From contig JADNRX010000026.1 of the NCBI GenBank assembly GCA_015501595.1, positions 186,001-250,000 of the forward strand: a DNA stretch of 64,000 nucleotides, in the 5' to 3' direction. A model generated the notes under the pieces. The model ran no database searches and was not told the DNA's origin. It worked only from the letters and a program-made list of their open reading frames with translations. Below are positions 14,162 through 23,839 of the stretch, in pieces. Each line of letters starts with the position of its first letter. Within the stretch, counting starts at the first letter, position 1. Both the position numbers and the translations under genes were made by a program. This stretch comes from Hymenopellis radicata (lineage: Eukaryota > Basidiomycota > Agaricomycetes > Agaricales > Physalacriaceae).

Positions 14162-15313
14162 TAGGGTTTACAAGTCCGGTTGGGTCCGGTTGCGGCACCC
14201 CAATTTGGAAAGACCGGCAACCGCAACCGGTTGCCCAACCCGACTTTTCTCGTCAACCGAGACCGCAACCGGTCCTTGTCAAGGACCGGTTGAAACCGCG
14301 GTCTTTCACCGGTCCTCAACCGGTTGGGACCACTCACGGTCGCAACCAGTCGCGACCGGTTCGAACCGACCCTCTTCCGCATCCACACCCGCACTCGCTA
14401 TCACTTCATGCCCAGTCCGCATCCCCCAGCAATTGCGAGGGGAGCAGAGGCGGTGCATGATGGGATGATGCAAGGGGTTGTAGGAGGAGGAAGGGGGTGA
14501 GGAAGGTGGGGGGATTGAGTGTATGGTGCCTCATTCGAGGGCTTACCCGTTAAGAAGGAAATAAAGGTAATCTAGAATAGATCTTCAATAACAAGACTTG
14601 ACGGCGCCTGAAAACGCCGCCGAAACGAAAAGAAATAAGTGTCACTTACAAAATCTGCCACGTCGCCTGCAGACGACGTGGCAGCCCGCACTATCCACTG
14701 CCCCCGCTCTTCAAGCGCGCTGTTGAGCGCGGCGGTAGGCGTCACGACGTGTGGCTCCCATAATTATCGTTTGCTGCCCATATCCGGGGGCTTACGCGTG
14801 CTGTGGTCATTTCTGTGCAGACGACGCAAAGTCGTCTCACAGTCCATCGACGCCGACCCAGAGTCGAGCGTCGGGGCGAAAATCACCGACTTGAAGTCGG
14901 GTGACGCTGCCATCGTCGCCGACTTGAAGTCGAGCGACGAGTGGTAGTAGGTGGTGGTGGTCAGAGGTGAGAAGAGACGACCTGATCACACGCTTACGCG
15001 TACGATCGGATCTCGGCCCGAGTCGCCGGATCTGCGGAAATAGTTGCGGATGGCTCGTTTAGGCCACGCCAGGGCCCGTTTGAGTCCAAAAAAATTTGAC
15101 AATTCATCTTAAATATATATGTATATTATCCGGTTGAAACCGGTCTCAACCGGTTGGGTGGCGGTCCTAAGAAAAATAGCCAGACGTTCGGACCGTCAAC
15201 CGCAACCGGTTGCAACCGGCAACCGGTCCTTCTAAAACCGGTCCAAAATCGGTTGCGGTCCGGTTGGGTCTGCCGGTCCTACCCGGTCCTACCAACCGGA
15301 CTTGTAAACTCTA
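14162..15313. mobile_element. hAT-like non-autonomous element A, copy 1
   Basis: TIRs begin TAGGGTTTACAAGTCCGG on the left and TAGAGTTTACAAGTCCGG on the right (reverse complement), with the 8-bp TSD GTCGTGTG on both sides (14154-14161, 15314-15321). Both ends hold dense AACCGGTT/ACCGGTCC subterminal motifs. The interior contains GACTTGAAGTCG-type motifs shared with element B and no transposase. An 8-bp TSD and YARNG-type ends fit the hAT superfamily. Confidence 0.75.
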
Positions 15314-15345
15314 GTCGTGTGGATAGCGATATGTCTTCTGAACAT

Positions 15346-16449
15346 TAGAGACCTCAACGAGTCACCGAGTCACCGAGTCATCTGGTGACTCGACTCGCTT
15401 CGGGCACGTCGGCGTTCGCACTCGTGTGACTCACGAGTCACATACTCGCGAGTCCGAGCACGAGTCTGAGTATTGATTTTCAGAGCACGAGTCATCACAC
15501 GATGACTCGCAAATATTTAGATCTATATTTAAACTAAATTTACGAATTTTTTGCAGAGCAAATGGTCCGCAACGTCTCGAGAACGAGACGTGCACGATTA
15601 TCCTGCCCGATCCGGCGATCCGGGCCGAGTCCCGAAGCGACGCGTCAGCGTCTGATCGAGTGTTATTTCTTTCTTCTGAACCACCACCACGACCACCACG
15701 ACTACCCAGGGAGTGACGATTGTCACTCCCGCTGCTCTGACGATTGTCAGGCAGCCTGTGGGGTGTGGATTTGGCTCTGGCTCTGTGCCGGGCCTGCTGC
15801 TGCTGGCTCTGCGCCAGTAGCAGATCTTGAGGACGACTTCCGTCGCTCGACTTCAAGTCGGCGACGACGACACTGGCGCTCGACTCTAAGTCGGCGTCCA
15901 TATAAATGGAGACCGACTTCACGTCGTCTTCATGGAAACGTGGACGCGACGCGCAGCAAGTGGGCAGTATTCGACGATGATGGCGATGACACGACGACCG
16001 AGATGGACGGCGATGAGAAGGAGGAGGAGGAGGATGCAACATGATGAGGAGGAGGAGGTGAGGGGTCGGATGATGTGAGAGGACGTGTCGACGCCGCAAC
16101 CACCACCACCACCACCACCATTCCCCATCACCACTTCCCTCACTTCTCTACCATCTTCCCCACTCTCCTACCATCACTCCCATCCCATCCTCATGCCCAG
16201 CTGACTGTCCCCGTGCCATTGCCCGGGGATGCTCGCTGAGCATGAATACTAGGAGGTGATGGACTCGCGAGTACTCACAAGTATCCGAGATGACTCGGAC
16301 TCATGGTGAGTACTCGCGAGTGGACTCGCGATGACTCACGAGTCATCGCGAGTCGAGTCCGACGCGAGTCTGAACTGGACTTCGTTTTGCCTGAGTACTC
16401 GCGTCACGAGTCGCGAGTCTGACTCGCGTCGGACTCGTTGAGGTCTCTA
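15346..16449. mobile_element. hAT-like non-autonomous element B, copy 1
   Basis: Perfect TIRs TAGAGACCTCAACGAGTC and complement, with the 8-bp TSD CTGAACAT (15338-15345, 16450-16457). Subterminal regions are packed with GACTCG/CGAGTC and ACTCGCGAGT motifs. The interior shares a module with element A in opposite orientation and holds low-complexity CCACCA/GAGGAG runs. Open frames inside look like composition artefacts. Confidence 0.78.
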
Positions 16450-17459
16450 CTGAACATGGTCTTCCTTTGCTGTTATGTTGACGACTGCTACAGCGTAGGC
16501 TTAGTCGACGACATGACATGGTACGATCCGTACGAGCAATTCTATCCGACGGATCAAGTCCGACTTCTTCGACTGTGGGATTGGCTCGGCATTCCCCACA
16601 AAGCGAAGAAGCAAGTTTGGGGAGAAGTTCTCGTCATCATCGGCTTCCTCGTTGATCCGAACGCTATGACAGCGACTCTTCCGGACGATTCAAAGTCTGA
16701 CCTCATCCGTCATGTACATCAATTCGCACACGTTGCCCGTCGACGCCAGACGCTCCACGACTTCGAGCAGTTGACCGGTTGGATAAACTGGTCGCTGAAC
16801 GTCTATCCTCTACTCAAGCCCGCGTTATCGAACATATACGCCAAAATGTCTGGAAAAGAACACTCGCATGCACCAATTTACCTTAACAAGGCGATCATTC
16901 AAGATTTAGCATGGTTTGAAGAGCATGTTGAGGCTTCGTCTGGCATGTTCTTCTTCGCTAATCTTGACTGGAATCCCTTCACAGAGGCGAACATGGTGAT
17001 CTTCTGCGACGCGTCTCTGACAGGCATGGGTTTTTGGGTACCGGAGATGGACCTCGGTTTCACGTGCGCTGTTGCGGGTGACTTGATGCGAGACAAGATC
17101 TTCTTTTGGGAGGCACTCTGTGTTCTCGGCGCGCTCGTCTGGTACGAGCAGTCGAACCTCGCCTTCTTTGCCACACCTGAGTGCCCAGCTCGCTTAACTA
17201 TTTTTACTGATAACACGAATACAGTCAACATCTTTGACACCCTCCGCGCGCTACCGGATTACAACCCTATCCTCAAAGCAGCGGTCGATATTCGTATTCG
17301 GTCAAATATTGACCTACGCGTCGTACACATCTCTGGCGAACTGAACACCGTAGCGGACGCCCTCTCTCGCGACTACCTTGACGTCGCGCAGTCTCTCGTG
17401 CCGAACTTATACATCGACACATTTAAACCCCCTCGACTTACGCTGGGGGCAACACAAAA

Positions 17460-18449
17460 ATGAAGATCGTCCAATTGCGGACGCCGAGGCAACCGCGTAG
17501 GGAACCTTGGTCCCGCGAACGGCTTCTCCATGAGAGAGCCATTGCACTAGGACTTGCCATCGACATCTCCACCAGTGCGACTTACGACTCCCACTTGAAC
17601 TCTTATCTCAACTTCTGCACTCTGCATCACTTCCCCGTCGAACCAACACCCGACACTCTATCATTCTACGTTGTCTACATGTGCGCGAACATCAAGCCAC
17701 GCTCCGTCGCATCCTACTTAACCGGGATTTGCAATAAACTCGAACCATATTTCCCCGGTGTCAGCGCGAACCGAAAATCAATCTTAGTGGCGCGGTCTTT
17801 GTCAGGTTGCATGAAGAGGTACGGAACTCCAATCCAGAGGAAACTCCCTCTAGCCCGACAGCACATTCTTTCCACCATCAATGACCTTCCGCCGAACGCT
17901 TCCCACGACAGTTTGCTCTTCGCCGCGATGCTGACAACGGGTTTCATGGCTTTACTCCGTCTTGGCGAAATGTCGCTCCCGGACAACGTCGCGATCCGTG
18001 ACCTGCGCAAGTGTTCGCGCCGGTCCACAGTGACGTGGTTCGATGACGGGTATGGCTTCGACCTACCATATCACAAGGCAGACCGGTTCTTCGAGGGCAA
18101 CAAGATACGGATCATCCGTCGTGGCGATTTCAATCCCGCTCCCGTCTTTCGCCGCTACATCGTCTCGCGTGACAAGATTTCGCGCCTGAATCCTTTCCTT
18201 TGGGTGACGGCAAAGAACGAGATCCCGACGCGAACTTGGTTCATGAAGCGTCTTCGACGCCTTGAGCCAGACGAACAATTTGCTGGCCAATCGATGCGAG
18301 CTGGAGGAGCGACAGCGATGGCCGAGGATGGATGCGCCCCCCACCTCATTCAGGCTGCGGGACGCTGGGCTTCAAACACCTTCCAGATTTATATCAGGAA
18401 GAACCCCGTTCTCCTACAGGCACTACTCTTCAACCGAACCCAACAATGA
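17460..18449 (+). CDS. Ngaro-1 tyrosine recombinase
   Basis: The 329-residue protein is intact. The N-terminal half is a SAM-like core-binding domain (ISTSATYDSHLNSYLNFC). The catalytic half shows LLRLGEM (first Arg), AGQSMRAGGAT (box II, where the usual His of HxxR is Gln) and GRWASNTFQIYIRKNP with the nucleophilic Tyr. It would integrate the circular DNA copy of the retrotransposon by strand exchange. The start overlaps the reverse-transcriptase stop, suggesting translational coupling. The Gln for His change is also present in copy 2, so it is not a recent mutation. Confidence 0.85.
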   Translation: MKIVQLRTPRQPRREPWSRERLLHERAIALGLAIDISTSATYDSHLNSYLNFCTLHHFPVEPTPDTLSFYVVYMCANIKPRSVASYLTGICNKLEPYFPGVSANRKSILVARSLSGCMKRYGTPIQRKLPLARQHILSTINDLPPNASHDSLLFAAMLTTGFMALLRLGEMSLPDNVAIRDLRKCSRRSTVTWFDDGYGFDLPYHKADRFFEGNKIRIIRRGDFNPAPVFRRYIVSRDKISRLNPFLWVTAKNEIPTRTWFMKRLRRLEPDEQFAGQSMRAGGATAMAEDGCAPHLIQAAGRWASNTFQIYIRKNPVLLQALLFNRTQQ

Positions 18450-18486
18450 TTGATATCATCTTCCGACTCATTTATTAGCCATTTTT

Positions 18487-19471
18487 TACGAACATCAATC
18501 ATACTCGCGGCCGCCGCGGTGGCGGTCGGCTTTTTGGCTACCGTGTCCCCCGACAGGTTCATCAGATTGGTCGAGATTAATCTTTTGATTACTCAAGGCC
18601 AATATGAGGTACGCCATTTCGCTTTCCATGCTCACAGCATCCTCACCAACAGTACTCATTACAGATCCTTCGGATCTAAAATGCTGTACTTATGGTTCGT
18701 TACCCACCGGGTCGCAAAATGAACCAGGTGAGACTCTTCTGCCTTCGGGACGTTATCCTCGCTTACAGCGAGACTTTGACGTGGTCAGCTCTCAGCGCCA
18801 CATCTTTCTCTTAGGTCGATCGTTGATTTCCATACCTGGCGGGCAGCTTAGGTATGCAGCCGAGGATGTCTCGCATCCCTCAGCTCTTACTGTGCCCGCC
18901 AGGTGCGTTCTTGTATTTTTTCTCTTAGGCTCAGTCTCTTACTGTTTCACGCCAGTATTGTATTCTCGTCGCCCGCCCGTTTGTATTCGTATCCTCATAC
19001 TTGTACCACTTACCCTACGAACATCAATCATACTCGCGGCCGCCGCGGTGGCGGTCGGCTTTTTGGCTACCGTGTCCCCCGACAGGTTCATCAGATTGGT
19101 CGAGATTAATCTTTTGATTACTCAAGGCCAATATGAGGTACGCCATTTCGCTTTCCATGCTCACAGCATCCTCACCAACAGTACTCATTACAGATCCTTC
19201 GGATCTAAAATGCTGTACTTATGGTTCGTTACCCACCGGGTCGCAAAATGAACCAGGTGAGACTCTTCTGCCTTCGGGACGTTATCCTCGCTTACAGCGA
19301 GACTTTGACGTGGTCAGCTCTCAGCGCCACATCTTTCTCTTAGGTCGATCGTTGATTTCCATACCTGGCGGGCAGCTTAGGTATGCAGCCGAGGATGTCT
19401 CCATACTCGCGGCCGCCGCGGTGGCGGTCGGCTTTTTGGCTACCGTGTCCCCGACAGGTTCATCAGATTGG
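18487..19471 (+). repeat. Ngaro-1 right-end B-A-B-A-B repeat array
   Basis: B units carry the GC-rich palindromic core CCGCCGCGGTGGCGG and end CAGGTTCATCAGATTGG. They alternate with a full A (18572-18971) and a 3'-truncated A (19101-19400). Copy 2 has only B-A(truncated)-B, so 18487-19015 is an additional unit in copy 1. It accounts almost exactly for the length difference between Y1 and Y2. Confidence 0.8.
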
Positions 19472-21993
19472 CTGCCATGACATGACACGACGCGTTCGCC
19501 GCCGTGAATACACTCTGTCTTGATCATGTAGCCTCTATCCTGAAGCTTCTAGCCTTCCTTGCTAGATCCGACGCCGACTCATTAGCATTGCTTGGACATG
19601 AATGCTTGCCTCTGTCATGTCGGACACTGCCCTCTGCCCTCTTTCGTGCCCTTGATTTGTATATTGGATTCCTATATGGCGGAGACATTGCCCTTTATTC
19701 AAGGACTATGGCGGACTCCATCTTGGGCGCCGGAACCATGTTACACAGATCACTGTCTACGAGTCGACACCGTCCCAGTCAGCATTGTATCCTCTCTGAA
19801 CAATTCAAGAAAAATGACCGCACCTCTCTGCACCTCGTACTTGATTCCCTCTCCCATGCATGCTCATTCTTCATAGTATCGCACAGGACCTTAATCCTCA
19901 AATTTTCGCTGTTTTCCCGCTTTAGACGTTCCGCTGTCGTCGCCCATGTCACGGAGAAGGAGCTGACGACGACCCAATGAGCACCACGCACGCGTAAGCT
20001 TCCGAGATGGAGCAGCCACGCCTGTGGATGACGACGCCGGCTTCACAATGCTGGATTATCCCTGGCCCGTCACACCTACGTTGGAAGGTGGCATGAAGAG
20101 CACAAGAGAGGGCTCAGAACGAGCTGCATTGTGCTGCCAGCACAGGTGCATCTTTCATTCTCTCTTTTCCTCCTCTCTCACGCTACCGAAGGCCATACCG
20201 CATTCATGAGGCCTCGAGTGCCGTCTGTTCGAAACGGCGGCGTCTATTTCCTGCCGTTTCGTCCTCGTGCTCATCATTGTCTTTCCTTGCATTCCCATCG
20301 CTGTTCGGTCCTCGAGTTGTCTTCAAACAGCCGTGGATATGACGGTTGACTTTTCTTTCGCTCTGACGGCGAGCAAAGGACGCACGCGTCAGCCTCCAGG
20401 ACGGAGCAGCAGCATTTTTCAACGCCGGCCTCGGCTTTTAAGAGGCTGGACGAGCCTCAGCAAGGATTCGACAATGTTTGCGCCATCACCACGGCAATGG
20501 GATGCGTAAGCCCAGTGCGACTCTCCAAACACAACGGAGACGACGTCGACCAACAACGCGTAGGCCCCGATGAGGCAGCGTACGACTCAGGGACTCGACG
20601 CTGCTGTCTTCACGGCAACGGGACGCGTCAGCGCAAGGACCAGTGCCTTCGGTACCCAGCTGAGTAATATACTTCCTTCCTTCCTTCCACACCGACACCC
20701 TCTGCAATCTGCAACAACAAATCTCGAATCAGTGTGCGGTTCGCTACCGGTTCGTACGTGTCTGCTTCGAATGTGTTTCTTTCCCGCAACAAATGCTTTC
20801 TCATTTTCATTTCGTTAGCCTTCCACCATCGGGTAAGCCCTTCAACAAGGCACCACAACGATTCTGCAGTGACCAGACGGGTAACCCCGACGTAGCTACC
20901 TGACTTCGCCGATGACGAGGACCACGACGCGTAAGCCCCGGCCACAGCGTCCTCTCCCAGATAAGCCGCCGTCGTTATATCCCTCATCAACGTCGTGTGT
21001 AACATAACTGTCAATGCCAAGGGCCGTTGAGAGGTACATGATATCCAGGATACACCCGACCACATCATTCACGGTAATATCTGCGACTCGTTCCCGCGCC
21101 CTTCATACTGAATGCAGACATCACCGCATGCTTCAAGATGGCCTGCCTGTACCGTATGAGCGGGAGACTTCTCCGGACACTGTAGTGCAGTCTCGGCTAG
21201 GCCGATTTTGCACGGTGGTGTGGCGGGGCTCGGTAGTGGGACAAGCGTGAGCACCCCCATCTTTCGCGAGTATGATCAGCTTGTTCGATGATCCCCAGAC
21301 GTTCTGAAATGGTGTGTAGCCATCAATGTTGTGAGGAGGACATGAGCGGGCTGAGTGTGTTATCTCCGAGTCCAACACAAATGATTGGACATAACAGCGA
21401 CCATGCTGAGAAAACTGTTGGTGTTTTTGGGAGAGCTTCAACATTTCATGCTCCTGATACCGTGAGTACTATTGAGTTCCCGTTTCTAGTACTCCGTGTT
21501 TTGTAACGCTGAGCGGGATGTTGGTTGGTGTCGCTGCCCAGGCCCCAGAGGACCTTGAAAACGCGCGATGGCGCTGGTGGAATGAAACGGTCGACAGCTG
21601 AGCCCGAGTGACACGGTGCGCGCCTGTGCGCGCAGCAGTAGATGGAGATATGTCAGTCTCGTTAATGCACTATTAATCTGACATTCGTTGAATACCTATT
21701 ATGAAATATGATCTGTTGTTTGAATAATCGCGACACATTTGCTGTTCAGAACAATTCTAGAGGGTGACGTGACCAAAAGCGGCAAGTCCTCCGGCGACTT
21801 GCCGTTGCTCCCGGACATAATTTCCGCTCTTGCGTCTTACTTTCTTCACCTGGGCGAAGTGGAATCGTGCTTTAGTAAAGTGGGGTCACACTTTGCCAAA
21901 GTGAAATCAAAATATTGTGAAGTGAGCTAGGAACAGGCCTGAAAAAAGTGGAAAGTGCAGGAAATTGAATTTTTAGACAGTATATTGCCCATA
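19472..21993. other. Y1 core, right part, no recognisable gene
   Basis: Duplicated at 30936-33456. Open frames here are short and not protein-like. The stretch has six dispersed ACGCGT-containing motifs (19990, 20384, 20512 in degenerate form, 20556, 20623, 20927) and, from about 21840, AAAGTG/CACTTT motifs leading to the right TIR. Confidence 0.55.
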
Positions 21994-22524
21994 CAATCAT
22001 CATCGGATCATGACATGCTACGGTCCGAGACTCCGAGTCGACGGGTCACGGTCGTCGGTCTAGTATCTACCACTGCTTCCAAGGTCCAAGGACCAACAGG
22101 CGTAACCCGACCCGCTATCCATCTAGCGCGTTACGCAGTGCGAAGAGTTTTGGACCCAGGAGTGCTGGTGGCAGCTGGTCCTAAGAGTGCAGGGATTACG
22201 AGTGCGGGTCTCAAAAGCGCGGGATCTACGGGAAGTGGCACAACACCCAAAGAGGAAGATATCGATCCTGTGTACGCCTGATCATATCTCTATTTCTGAC
22301 CCGCTTTATAGACGTGCAGTTACCATTTCACTCGCGGTGATCTGTTGGCCCGACACAAGAAACGGTGCAGCTCAGAGTACGTAGCCTTTCGCCTTGTTAA
22401 TACACTCGCTAATACACATCCTTTTAGCCAAGACACGACGCGCCGAAAGTCGTGTGTTGCCTACACGGAGTCGAAAGTAAAATGCGATCGCCAGATGCCA
22501 AGTTGTTCGAAATGCAGGTAGGCA
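21994..22524. other. Unique DNA between Y1 and X1
   Basis: About 520 bp of probable pre-insertion sequence. A plus-strand frame ends at 22281 with a short internal Lys-Ser-Ala-Gly repeat (GPKSAGITSAGLKSAGSTG), which may be a host gene fragment but is not recognised. The last six bases, TAGGCA (22519-22524), are the left flank of X1. Confidence 0.35.
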
Positions 22525-23168
22525 TATGGGGGTAATGCTGGGGAAAAATTCAGAGCGATTTTACTCTTACTTTGTCACTTTTGTTCACAAAAAGTATTAC
22601 TTTTAATCTCACTTTTTAGAAAGTGCAAAGTAGGACTGATCTCAATCGCAGTGAGTCCCACTTTCGAGTACGACTTTCGCTCCTCCTGGTGACCGTTACA
22701 CGACGCGTCGACATGACCCGACGGCCGACGTGTCGTGTTGACCAAAAAGAGATATTTGATTAAGACAATATTTTTGAATATCAATTATGTCGTGTTTTTC
22801 AACGTGATCACGTTACACCATATTCTGCTACGCCACACACGTCAAGCGTGCTTCGACTGGTCGAAGTCTTCCCGCGGCGCGCGCCCTGGTGCTCATCATC
22901 CGAACCTTCCGGACGTCGTCACAGAGCGTGACAATGCGCCTTGCCACCTACCACCATCACCAAGCATGTCAACACAAGCCGCGGCCCCGCTGTTCGCTGG
23001 GGGCGTTGTCGGTGGTGGCGGTGGTGGAGAATAACGTTGAAGGTGTGTGGCTTTCATTCACTGTGCTTCCACCATGTGACTGCTGGACTTTAGCAGGGAA
23101 TGGCCCTCCTCTGCCTACAATAGTGTCTCTCCCCTTCTCATGGCCTGCGCGAACGTCGTAACCGTCAA
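22525..23168 (+). other. X1 left segment
   Basis: TIR followed by about 150 bp of CACTTT/AAAGTG subterminal motifs, then an AT-rich stretch and a region with an open frame (about 22889-23161) that continues in X2 into a Ser/Pro-rich segment. In X1 it is cut by Y2 at 23169. Reverse-complement copy at about 63055-63697. Confidence 0.55.
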
Positions 23169-23839
23169 TTTGGTGGTATCCTTGTCTAATAATTCAAGCT
23201 CGCACTTACCTAGATTTCACTCACTTTCACCAATTTCTCCCCACTTTTCGCGAAGTGGCATCCTTACTTTCCGGAGTGCAGTCTCACAGACTCTCACTGG
23301 CTTTTGGCGAAGCATTTGATTGCCGGAACAGGACCGGAGATCGGTTCTTCATTGGGAATGCTCGCCGGCGGGGCTTGAAATATCTCTGTCTGTACTTAAT
23401 CGAGATTAATCTTTTGATTACTCAAGGCCAATATGAGGTACGCCATTTCGCTTTCCATGCTCACAGCATCCTCACCAACAGTACTCATTACAGATCCTTC
23501 GGATCTAAAATGCTGTACTTATGGTTCGTTACCCACCGGGTCGCAAAATGAACCAGGTGAGACTCTTCTGCCTTCGGGACGTTATCCTCGCTTACAGCGA
23601 GACTTTGACGTGGTCAGCTCTCAGCGCCACATCTTTCTCTTAGGTCGATCGTTGATTTCCATACCTGGCGGGCAGCTTAGGTATGCAGCCGAGGATGTCT
23701 CGCATCCCTCAGCTCTTACTGTGCCCCGCCAGGTGCGTTCTTGTATTTTTTCTCTTAGGCTCAGTCTCTTACTGTTTCACGCCAGTATTGTATTCTCGTC
23801 GTTTGCGAAATAAATTTCCATCTAACGACTCATACGATT

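Larger units (their letters stand above)
13186..17463 (+). pseudogene. Ngaro-1 reverse transcriptase-RNase H, interrupted by two hAT-like elements
   Basis: The reverse transcriptase begins in the overlapping frame past the Gag stop. Visible parts are LLLWKADVMGAFRTIPVHP (motif A), then after the insertions LCCYVDDCYSVG (catalytic YVDD) and the RNase H segment FCDASLTGMGFW, FFWEALCVLGAL, TIFTDNTNTV and TVADALSRD. Elements A1 (14162-15313) and B1 (15346-16449) separate motif A from YVDD. There is also one extra A near 13455. The stop overlaps the recombinase start codon as ATGA at 17460-17463. Confidence 0.75.
11410..19471 (+). mobile_element. Ngaro-type tyrosine-recombinase retrotransposon, copy 1
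   Basis: It has gag, RT-RNase H and tyrosine recombinase in the Ngaro order, with split direct repeats instead of LTRs. Repeat A is at the left end (11410-11810); at the right end come B (18487-18571), A (18572-18971), B (19016-19100), truncated A (19101-19400) and B (19401-19471). There is no TSD, as expected for recombinase-mediated integration. It carries two hAT-like insertions (14162-15313 and 15346-16449) and several single-base indels in gag, so only the recombinase frame is intact. Compared with copy 2 it has one extra 529-bp B-A unit at the right end. Confidence 0.8.
11178..21993. mobile_element. TIR element Y1 (non-autonomous, carrying a nested Ngaro retrotransposon)
   Basis: The left end is TTTGGTGGTATCC and the right end reads, as reverse complement, TATGGGCAATATAC. 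Both continue into a shared inner TGTCTAA(A/T)AATTCAA, giving a 29-bp imperfect TIR. The flanking TSD is CAATCA (11172-11177 and 21994-21999). Subterminal CACTTT/AAAGTG motifs follow at both ends. The core (11178-11409 plus 19472-21993, about 2.75 kb) has no recognisable gene. Six copies of an ACGCGT(A/C)(A/G)GC motif lie between 19990 and 20939. The inserted Ngaro makes up the rest. The same element, with the same Ngaro at the same place, recurs as Y2. Confidence 0.8.

Noticed and set aside
15431..16099. 222-codon minus-strand frame in hAT-like B
   Set aside because: Low-complexity His/Pro/Ser runs from GGAGGAGG and CGACGACG text in a non-autonomous element; the plus-strand 160-codon frame is the same artefact.
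18497..18540. GCGGCCGCCGCGGTGG resembles the NotI-SacII part of a cloning-vector polylinker
   Set aside because: The order and spacing differ from common polylinkers. The sequence is inside repeat B, present several times in both Ngaro copies with natural flanks.
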